64,000 nucleotides of DNA, from positions 8,946,001 to 9,010,000 of the forward strand of contig CM060837.1 of assembly GCA_030762175.1 (NCBI GenBank), given 5' to 3'. A program made the position numbers and the translations under genes. Positions within the stretch are counted from its first letter, which is position 1. Every line of letters starts with the position of its first letter. Below the pieces are notes generated by a model that ran no database searches, had not been told where the DNA came from, and saw only the letters and a list, made by a program, of their open reading frames with translations. Below are positions 24,201 to 36,200 of this stretch, piece after piece. Origin of the DNA: Metallyticus violacea. Lineage: Eukaryota; Arthropoda; Insecta; Mantodea; Metallyticidae.

Positions 24201-27200
24201 GTAACTAATTATGGGATGGACTACCTCCAAGGTCTTTGGTAAGCATGTCTGATTGCAAATCCAGAGGTCCCAGGTTTGAATCCTGTAAGGTCAGTTGCTT
24301 GAGTAAGGCTTTTACGAGAGTTTTTCCTTGCCCTGAAACCGTTAAAGCCAAGTGTGAATTTAAGTTAGTGAACTTTTGAACTCATTTGTGCACGTTGGTC
24401 CTGGTGATGTAGTGGTTACCATACTTGCCTCCTACACCCAAGATCACGGGTTCGAACCCGGCCAGGACCGATGGATTTTTTCAGGTGTAAAAATCCTAAG
24501 TATGGCTTCCTTTGGAAGGGAAGTAAAGCCGTGGGTCCCGTGTCGTACATTTACGGCACGAAAAAGAACCTGAAGCCTGAAAGAGAGGCCTCTGAGCAAA
24601 ATTTGTCGGCTGTTTCACGCCCTGAGTTGAATGGGACGCTGATGACCTGAGCTGTTAAAGAGCGTCCATAAATAAATCAATCATTTGTGCACTCATTTTC
24701 ATCAATCATTCGTCCATTGAAGAAGAAGAAGAAGAAGAAGAAGAAGAAGAAGAAGAAGAAGAAGAAGAAGAAGAAGAAGAAGAAATGGTCTAATAGCTCC
24801 CAGATCAAAATGTAATCCTGAGAAGAGTAATGTAAACACAGAAAGTAACATTATTTTTAGGGTTGATGCTTTGAGTGATGCATTATTTTTAAAATGTGGA
24901 CTATTCATTACATTATGATTTAAACTCTCAGTATTTATCCAGTTCAGGAATTCAAAATGGGACCTACCTTTGTAGAAACCAAATATTCTAAGAGTTGGGA
25001 ATAATACTGAACATTAAACAGATGTATAATCTAATTCTGTCACTTCATTAGTTTTGTTCTGATTAACACAGTAGTTAAAGTTGCATTTATGTTCTTTCAG
25101 GTTCTACTTTATGCTACATACATACTTTGATGATTCTAGCCACAGTTGTGGTGATTGCACATTGTGTATATCAAATAGTATTAGTCTTCTATTCTGATAT
25201 AGGTAAGTTGGTTGCATTCCCTAAACAATGTGAAAATGCTTAAAGTACTTTTTTCTTGCCTGTAACAGAAATTACAAATTTCATTAGTTTTAACTTTAGA
25301 CAACTTGCACAAAATGTAAATACAGCAATTAGAATAGCATATTTTGCATGTGCATACTCCATATTGAAGTATGGTATAAGTGCATACAGTAACTCTTCCC
25401 CTTCCAAACTGTTATTCATAATCCAGAAAAGACTAATATGAATAATGACTGAGTCCATCCATACAAGAACTTCCTGTAAACATACATGTGTGTGGGTGGG
25501 GTGTGGGGGTGTGGGTGTGGGTGGGTAGGGGTGGGGGTGCGTGCATGTGGGGGGGAAATAATGACTACCAGAGACAGCAGGATGAAATAATAACATCCTA
25601 TATCTTCAAATCATACTACCAATATGAAAAAAAAAATGTAACAAAATTTATTTCTTATTTATTTCTGGCAGGAATATGATGGATTTCTTTGCCATTTCAG
25701 CTGCTGTTGAAACAAGTATGCGATATTTGGGTCTAGTGAATTTTGCAAAAATAAGCTTCATTGATGGTTTGCGTTTCATGACTCCAGATGCTCTAATATT
25801 TCTTATTTCAATATGGATATACATAGTTTGGTGCAGAGGAAGCAGGTCTGATGAATCAAATTCTACATATATGATGACTTCATCCATTTGGTTTCGTAGT
25901 AAATGGAAATATACCATTGCACAGTTAGGTAAGTCCCACAAATAATAATGACAACAACAATTATAATAATAATTTATTCCTCTTACTCTTGATGTATTAC
26001 AAGTACTGAGCAGTGTCATTTATAAAAGTACAGGGGAACAATCACACAATGTAGCAAAAGATGTAAATGTGTTCTTATAAAACACTAATAATGTGAAGTA
26101 TTATAATGCAGGTACATACAGAGTATTTACAGATTTATGTATAATACACAAGTTTCAAGCATAGTCATACAAAGTCATGTGATATTTTATAAACGCATTT
26201 TATACATAATTTTTAATATCAATAGAAGTTAGTAAATGTACAGTAGAAACATTTTGCACATGAAAATGTTGGTAACACTGTACCTCACTTTAATTTAGTT
26301 GCTCAGAAAATGTTTTGAGAGTCCTTGTTTCATCTCAGCTGTGAACTGATTGGCGTAGATGATCTGGAACATCTTATGGTTCCAATGCAAATTGGCATAA
26401 TTTTCCAATGATGGAATTTCAAAGTTTGTAACACTTTGTTTCTTAAAATAAAAATCTTCTCTCAAATTGCTAAGTATAAAGGATTTGTTAAATAATTTGT
26501 CATATTTTCCATTAAAAAATGTGCTACACCTACTGTCTTATCTATTTTTTTATATTTTGTTTCTGAAATAAAATGTTCTTTTTTTCCTCATTTCTGCATT
26601 GCTTTTGGTTCTTTCTATGTAAATTAGCACAATCTTGACAGTTGATTTGCTATACTTCTGGCTGTTCATATGCTGGGGTTGTATTTAGATATGTAGATAA
26701 CACTTTGCAATAGTTCTAAAGAAACTAACTAGTGCTGCATTAAAGCTGCTTAACCTGCAAGGTCACAACATTAGTTTTTCTTCAAGGTTGAAAAAGAGGA
26801 TTGTTTACCTTTCTTAGACGTGAAAATCTTCAGAAAAGAGGACAAAATATCTTTTGGTATACATAGGAAACCTACACATATGGACAATTATACAAAGAAC
26901 ATTGTTGTAACTCCATATCTCACCAATTTGCAATTACCAACAGCTTAGCCCATAGACTTATCAATACAATGGTTTTGATTGCTATTTATTAAATAAGAAG
27001 ATTAATAAACACAGAAGACTCAAAAAAATCAAAGAAACAGTTAGCTTTCTGATGAGAAAAGATATTTACAAGATTTACTTACCAACCATGGGCACATAAT
27101 ACATTCAGTAAAATTGTAAAAATATAACTTAATGTTGGCCCCACAAAATAAATACAGTTTAAAAAACCTACTCAAAAGTGAAACTTGGACATGATCCCAG

Positions 27201-30200
27201 CACACAAAAAGCTAGGAGTATACCAAATAAACTGTTAAGATTGCAAACTAATATACATAGGCAGAACCAAAAGGAATATGGAAATGAAGATAAAAAGAAA
27301 TTATTTTAAGAACAAAAAATATAAACAAATAGCTAAATCAGCAGTTGCAGTGCATTTTTGGACCAAAAATCATGACCTCTGAAGAGAAGCAAAATTATTC
27401 AATGCCACAACAAATTTGTTAAGAGTTAGCAATTTGAAAGGGTTTTTAATTTAGAAAACAAAGATCAAGATATAAACTTCAAAATTCCGTATTGGACAAC
27501 CTGTATCAACTGGCATTCAAACCATCAGATGTCCCTAGATCATCTATGTCACTTGGTCAAAACATGTTCTGAGCAACTAAATGAAAGTGAAGTAAAGAGT
27601 TACTACTTATTAACATTTCACTGAGTAAAAAAACTTGTACTTCTTTATTATTTACATTTCATCCAATCTACATAAATATTTTTCTATCAAATAGCTCTAA
27701 AGTTTCCAAAATCTGCACTACAAGCCAATTTTAAATATTAAGATAATTTGATAAAGAATACTGCATCATTATTAAATAAATCTACATTTATTACAGCATA
27801 CCCTATGATAGTTAAAAAAAAAAGCAAAAAACATGAAGAATATGAAATGTGTGATTCATTATTTTGATCTGATATAGACGCTTGTTTTAGAGACAAAATA
27901 ATATACAATTAAAAATAAAGACTTAAAAATTTGTCAAAATTTAAAACTTTTGTTTTGCTCTTAAATTACATATTCTAAAAAAATTACAATAACTTTTAGC
28001 TCCTAAAATCATTTGCATATTTAAGGAAATTTATAACTTAATGCTCTTTACAATTTATTCAGTGAAATTGTTTTTCTAGCAGGTCTTTTCATAATATTAC
28101 TTTATTTTTCAGCATATGATCAGTGGTCTCATTGCCAATCAAACCACAATGTAATTTACCTTAAAAAACTGTTAGATTGTTAATTTTAATTAAGTGATGT
28201 ATGATTTTCCAAAATTCTAAAATTCTTTGGCTTTTAGGTGACAAATTGCTTGCTATAGTAATGATATTGTTCTAGAATTATAGAGCATAATAAATTGTAG
28301 TAATAAAAACTGATACAAAGTAGCACCTTCTAATATAAATAGGCTATAATTAACATTTTATGATACAGTCGAACTACACACTCTTATGCTTCACTTACTT
28401 GTCATTATTGTAGACCGGTTTCGAGAACAGGTTGTTCTCATCATCAGTTCTCAAAACCGGTCTACAATAATGACAAGTAAGTGAAGCATAAGAGTGTGTA
28501 GTTTGACTGTATCATAAAATGTTTTCAATTATATAATTGGCTTTACTGTGAATGTTCCAATTAACAATTTTAGTTATAATTAACATATTAACTTTCTTAA
28601 TAAAATTCATACTCACTACTTTTAGACATGTTCTCATGATATGATTGTCATCAAGCACTGTAATTTGTTTTTGTCATATAATTTTCTTTCAGGCAAAGCT
28701 GTCACATTGGTACTGCTAGGCATCACAGGGATGCTGAAACCTGCAGTACTAAATGGCACATATTTTCTAGTATTTCTAGGATGCATGACATGGTTGGCAT
28801 GCTATCATGGTCTAGGTTATAGATTTGGAGTTCTACTGCTCTGTATGCAGATGTATACAGCATTGCATTTGGCTGGACTGCTTGCAGTTCAAATGGAATT
28901 TGTACAAGTTTATATTCAGGGCGTTGACAAGTATTTTAGGTCAGTAATTTATTTTTTAACTTTTACTAACAGTAAGTAACTTATTTTTATTCATTTATTT
29001 ATTAATAGTCTAGTTTAACTTTATTGAAATTTATATAGTGATATTAGAGTATCATAAATAATTCTTAATTATATTGGCTTTATAATAATTGTAAAGATAA
29101 GCCAAAACTAATTTTGTAGGTGAAAAGGTACTTGGATAGTTTGGGGCAGAGAAGAATATTCCAGCACTTCAGCCCTGGAGTTTCAGGACAAAGCATTCAC
29201 CTCAGTAGTATCTTTGGACATGAAAAAGGCCTTCTCTATGACTTGGCATGTCAGGCTTCTGCACAATCTCATAACCCTTGGGTTCCACAAACATACATAT
29301 GTCTACTACAGTCATATCTAAACACCGAACTTTTAAAGTCTCAGTGGCAGGAAACAACTCAACACTCAGACCAATATGTAGGGGTGTACCAGAGGGCTCT
29401 GTACTATCACCAATACTTTGCAACATCTTCATGGCAGATTTTGCCCATACACCAGACATCAACATAGCACAATATGCTATGATGTACTGATTTACAAAAC
29501 AGATAAATGTCTAGGCAGAGCTATTATCTACATTCAAAGATTGCTACATCTGATTGAAAGGTGGTGCAGGCATTAGTGAATGTCATAAAATCTGGCAAAA
29601 AGCAATGCCATAATATTTACAAAATGTTGCATACCTACTAACTTCCCCTCACTCACATATAGACAGCAAGGAATTAGGTGATAAAATTCCCCTGGCTTAC
29701 TTGAGAGTACAACTGGACAAAGGTCTAACATTCAAGGGACAAATCACCAAAACTACTCAACAGGGTTCGGGGAGCAATAGCTCCACTTATTCCTGTGTTT
29801 AGTTCATAAGCAATGCCAGTCCATTTAAAGTTACACCTTTTCAAAGCCCTGATCATCTCCATTTGACTCTACCCTTATGAAATCTGGGGCATAGCAGCAG
29901 ATAGTTGGCTGCTCCTTCTATAATGGGCACAAAATATAGGGCTTAGAGCCATCTATTCTGTATACTCCTGCTTTCTTGCTAGATTACTGCATGAAGTCTT
30001 CTCTCTTGCATATATGGAAGACAAAATTAGGCACTGGGCAAAAAAATTTTATGTCAAATTGCCACATCATGAGAGTCTCTCATTCATTTTCTGGGCAACT
30101 ATAATTGCCAAGCAAGACCTAAGCCTAAATTCAAGGTGCCTTGCTTGACCTGCAGGCACCTTATATGACAAACATTATACTTATCTACTGGTGAAAGTTC

Positions 30201-33200
30201 CTACAATTTTCAAAATTCAACAGTTAGCAGTAAGGACAAGATAAAAAATTACATAAAGTTCTCTGGACATATCCATATCTAGCATCACCAAGAATGTCAG
30301 ATCTACTGGCTGCAATGCAGAGAAGTAAAGCACTGTCACCATTCATTCCACTCCTTCATCCATACAAACATCATCCAATACTGCGGTTAAGCCCTAACAT
30401 GGGTAGGGATGCAACAAATACACACAGGTTGTTTACTAGTCCCAGCCTGCCAAACATGGTCTGAGCCACAGCTGACTGTTTATGTTTACTCCCAAATGGG
30501 CATCTGGGAGGAAGGGATGAGTTGAGGGAACACAAGGTGGTCAGGTTTCACAGGCAGCGATGTGCAGATGTAGACAGACAGAATACCCTGCATTATCCCA
30601 TCCCAAGAAGTTCAGCCCTTTGGAAGGTATAGATTTAAATGATATGAGATGGATGAGCCGAAAATTTGTAAAGATCTGTCCCAGCATTCACCTAAGTGAC
30701 AAGGGAAAATCACAAAAAAAAAAAAAAAAAGAGGACAGGATGATTAGACCCAAAGAAAAGAGGTTAGAGAGTAAAATAGACCATTAGAGATGTAGCACAA
30801 AAAGTCAAGTATTGTGAGAAAGAATTTAAATTATGTAATAATAAATTTAAGAATGAAACTAATTAAAATGTTAAATCAAAAGCCAAAACTTATGCAGGGA
30901 AACAAGTCTATCAAAAAGTAGGACAATTTTGAAATTGCTGTAAAATTTATAAAAATTAATATTTGAATAATGTAAAGATAATTTACCTAGAGAAGAAACA
31001 GATGTGTAATATCTTACTTTTCAGTTGTTTTGCTTCTCTTGAGAGAATATTTATGTTCAAAGTGGTAATAATTTAGCATCTCTAATATAAGTCTGTATAA
31101 TGCTGATGTATAAATATTACTTTAAATACTCCATAAGATTATTTGATATCAAAATTACAGAATCATGATGTCAAATGCAAATTTATATGCAAAAGAACTT
31201 CTGAGATATCTTTTCAGAATCATAGCATATGATCTTCACTGAAAACCCTCTCAATATCTATCTGTGAGTACATCAGTCTCCCCTACCCCCTTTTATGCCT
31301 TTCTTATAAACAGAATAACAGATCTAATTGAAAGAAAGACTATTATTGTTTGAAGAAAAATTACATATATTTTGTAAAATTTTCTTTGATATGTGTGAAT
31401 CCATTTATTTTTAATAAAATAAAAAGATTTATTCTTTGTTATGTTTTTTAAGCAAAGTCATAAATGTATCAAAAGATGTACTAACATTAGGCAATCTAGT
31501 ATATAGGAACTCTTTGTAAATCACATAATATCCAGCTAGAAAATGTGCAGTGTTCACAGAAAATAGTACCAAAGTAGTTATGACCAATATGGCAGAAAGA
31601 ATAGTAAGCTTGGTTGTTTAATTTATGTTTACTGTGCTGAAGCAAAGAACTACATTTTAAGAATTTATTTTTCAGATACATGGGACTGATTCATTTGGTG
31701 GAAGTAGATAAAACTGTTCCCACTGTGGAACACATAATAAGTGATGACATCCTTGTCTTTTTTAACCCAATACTAATCTTATTTCTGTATTATGTAATAT
31801 CCATAGAAGCAAAATTATTATTGCAGGTAATTTTTATTGTTATGCCTGATTATTTGAGGAAGTTGCATTACATAAATAGAATATAAGATAGTACAATCCT
31901 AGATAGACACAAGCAATTTCATGAAATTCATCTTGAAATAAGTGACCTTAGCCCTAAAATATGTTAACACTATCTTTGCTTTGATACTTCAGAATGAAAT
32001 GAATATTTTTCCATTCTCTCTGTGAAAAAAAAAAAAATACTTATTTCAATAATATTTAGATTATTAAATTCCCAGAGAACAATGTTTAGTCCACCAATGT
32101 CTTGGAGTCTTTATTGACAGTGTGCTTCAGTATTTTAATCCCTAAAGTTATGTCCGAGGAAGTTTTAAAGTTATTCATCAAAAAGGAAATACCAGCTAAG
32201 TTTATGTGCCAATGAACTCTGGTCTCATTTACTCTTGCATACGTTTCTTTTGTTCATTATTCTGAAGATCACGATGTTAAAGGCTTTCAAGCAAGAAAGA
32301 AATGCCATCTCATATTGTAAAAGCTATTGATTACCAGAATTATTGCAATTGCTCAAACGTAGAAAAATTAGAAATGATATCTCTATACCTTCTATTAGCA
32401 CTTAGCATAAAAACAGTTTTTGCTGCATTACAAATGAAACACACTGGTATGCAAAACTTAAGGACGAATGAAACTTTTTCCTATAATATATTATTTACCT
32501 GTGAGAAAATAATGCCAGAAGTACATTGTAAGTTGTAGAAGCAGTACATGTTATGGAAACAATAAAATAGAATATCTTATAATTATATTTATTCAGAAAT
32601 GGTTACATAACAGTATCTTTCAAGAATAGAGATACACCTAAGTCAGAGATGTAAACAAGAAAACAGTGGTCCTTATTAGGGGATGTGGTCACCTCTAACA
32701 GCAATGCATTTATTGCAATGTCTCTCCATACTCTGGAAAGATAGTTCTGGTAATGACACAGTTCATTCCTCTTTAAATGCTGTCTTCAACTGCTGTAAAT
32801 TTTCTGATGGGTATTCAATGCTGCTATGCATCTTTCCCAAGGTATCCAACACATGCTGTATGGCATTTAGATTAGGGGAACATGCAGACTAATCCATTTG
32901 ACAAATTTCCTCACTTTTCAACAGTCCATCAACAGCTGCAGTATGATGTAGCCTAGCATTATCATCAATGAATACAAACTGAGGGTCAACAGCACCTCTG
33001 AATAGATGCACAGGGGAACAATGATCTCATGGCAGTAGAATTAACCATTTACAGTATTGTGATCCAACCTCTAAAGCTCTGTATGTCCAACCAACATAAT
33101 GTCTCCACAGAAAGTACACCATATCTATCCCATTCAGTGATGTTGGTGGGGGGATTCCTGGTTTCAATCTCTTACCAAATAAGCTGGCACCCAGAATCAC

Positions 33201-36200
33201 TACTGAGACTAAATCTTCTCTCATCAGTAAAAATACTTTATTCCTTATGCTGCTGGCCAAACCTTATATTTTACCTTATATTTATTATGCATTACTGTAA
33301 ATGGTGTCTCTGATGAGCAGGCACTAATGGAATACACCTTACTGGAATGATTCACCTCTATGTAGTCTTCTGACTCCAGTAAGCTGTGACAATTTGAATC
33401 CTAAATGCAATGTTGTGCACCATTGACTGACATCTATTCCTCTTGTCCTCATTAGGTGTGGTTTTCCTTCAATGACTTCTACTGATCTGTCACACACTAT
33501 ATCTGTTTTTCTAAAGGCTTTCCATGTTTACAATGTGATGCTCAGGGTAATATCAAACTCCTGAGTAACACTAGTCATACCTCATCCTTCTTCAAACTTC
33601 CCAATTATTCTATTTTGAGTAAAGTCATCCAATACTCCCTTTGTATTATTTAATTGTTTATAGTGCACAATGAAATAAGGTGGATAAGTTATACTCTTTC
33701 TCGGAAGACTCTTACTTAAAAGATGCCTTACACAATATTCCAACTTGCATCTCCTATGAGCTCTCAGACCATATACATTACAAGGTCATATGTGCTATTG
33801 TCCTTTCTCTGGAAATGCCACATATGAATTTTGTTCACTTAAATCAGTTATGTACTGAGCCATGTTATGTGTTGTTTTGCACTTCATCCGTAAGTTTTGT
33901 TATTGCTTTGGCTTATTTAAGGATACTCTTTGACATCTCAGGTCATTAGCATCTCATTCAATTCAGGATATGAAATGGCAGATAAATTTTGCTCTGGGGC
34001 CTCATCTTTCAGACTTGAAGTTCTTTTACATGGCGTAAATCTAGTTATGGAACCCTTGACTTTGCTTCCCTTCTGAAGGAAGCCATACTTAAAATTTTAT
34101 GCCCCCAAAAAAAATCCATCAAGAACCTGTGATCTTGGGTTTAGGAGGCTAATATAGTTACCACTGTATCAATATCACCAGGACTGACATTCTTAAGTTT
34201 TGCATACCAATGTAAAAAATAACTTTATTTGTATAAGCACAAATTCTTCTACTAACCACCACTAAAAAATTTTTTCTAGTGATAGGTATATAAAAAATAA
34301 ATACATTTTCTCTGATTTTAATATGATATAAATTCCAGGAATATTCAATCATTTTGATAATTCATGAAATGCATCATTGATCATTATTTTATATAAAATG
34401 CATGATGATTAAATGAAAACAAAATTTAAAAATTAATTAAAATATGTTTCAGTTTCAAAAAACCACAATGTTTAGGGCAAATCATATAAGCCTCCAAACA
34501 AATATGGAGAACCAACCAGATAATGAAAATCCTAACATCCGTCACACTGTATCTGAATATTCAGGTATGTAAATTTTTTTAATTATTGGTCTTAATTTAG
34601 ATTCATAACACAAATACCTACCATACAAGTTTATAGCAAAGTTTAACCTATATTGCTGGGCAAAACTGTCTTAATAAGAACTTTATAAATAAAATTTTAT
34701 ATAAATATTTGCTTATTTTTCAGATCAAATGCAAGGACAAGTAAAAGTTACTATATGGGGTCAAATTATGAATTTATTTCAAGTAATTTTGGGATCATCA
34801 CATATTATCATGAACTTCATAATGATGGTAAAAAATAAAAATTTATTTAAATATTTTCTCTAATGCTAGATGTTTTCTGATATAAGTCATTTTTCTTTTA
34901 TCATGCTCTACCTGTATCCCTAGTTCCATGACATATAAATAATACATGATTACCATTCTCTTCATAATCACATAATGCACATACATTCTGACCTATCTTG
35001 TAACTATTGATTTTTCAAATCCCTAATTAGAACCAAGCCAATTCTGATCTTTTATTTTTACTACATTTTTCAATATAAAATGTCCCATATCCAGCAACTA
35101 TGGAACAAGGCCAGTGCTGGATAACTGGAAAATACTTCTTTAAATCGTGTAAAGACATTGTATGAACGTTTTTTCTGTCTAAAAATTTAGCATTATCATT
35201 TGGCTTTTTAAAAATTAAATTTTGAAATAAAACTTTATTTTCAGTACTTAATACTGTACATTTATCTGCTAGTTCATAATAAAAAAGCATACTAAATTTC
35301 TGTATCTGATGACAATGTCAATTGGTGGCCATGTGACATTGAGATCAGGGTAGCTAACATTGCAGCAATGAAAACAAAAATGTAGCATGCAATGATTCTT
35401 CAATTAACTGAGTCTATTTTTTCAACATCTGTTTAACCTTAAGGACATTTTGCTGGCACTTCATGGTATTCATCTTGCAGTATCAAGTTAATTAGCTACT
35501 ATCCACAGGTGTGGTGTGAGTCTGCCATGTTATCGAACTCATTACTGTGATACTGTGAAGTGCAAAACCATGCTGTTTTAGAGTTTTCATGCTTGCTACT
35601 GTGATGCCATGCTGCATCTATGACACTAGTAGATGGCAATGAAAATGTCATCACACAGACTTACTGGCTGCATTTGTTTTTTCCCTTTTTTTCATTTCTT
35701 ATTAAAAAGTGTGATTGCTTTGGTATTGCCAGTTATTTGGATGCCAGATAAGAGAGGAGCTTTACTGCACTTATCCTTCTCAACATGAAATTTTGAAGCA
35801 TATAAAATTTAAGATATCCTTTAATAATAACTGAACCAAATAATTGCCTATTTATATATTCAAATCTTAATATATTACCTTAAAAAAATCCATTCACAAG
35901 GCATTTCTTTCCAAACAAAACTTTTACCACCCCATTCTTTAAACTGTTCATTAATAATATCTGCCTAACAACCATTACTCACACATTTCTCTCTAATACT
36001 CCCTTAAGATGTGTCCATCTGTAAGCTGTACCAGCTCAAATAAATACTGTACCTCTCATACCCAATTTTCCCCATTTTCATTATGCCTCATAAGTTGGTA
36101 GTATTCACGGAGAACATGTAATGCTACCTTGCAAAATATTTTAATGTTATGTCCATTTTTTCCCGGCTATTATCTATTCCCCAGTTTCACTCCATAAGAC

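Noticed and set aside
24396..24470. Functional tRNA gene with good A and B boxes
   Set aside because: The sequence cannot be folded by eye into a full cloverleaf and runs straight into the SINE body shared by other copies.
24702..24908. Minus-strand ORF with poly-Leu
   Set aside because: Artefact of the (GAA)n microsatellite.
25256..25441. 61-residue ORF between Piezo exons 3 and 4, considered as a missing microexon
   Set aside because: Its sequence matches the late RT segment of non-LTR elements (Y-F ... L-K-Y-G-I ... I-Q-K-R), and no acceptor/donor pair in it repairs the phase.
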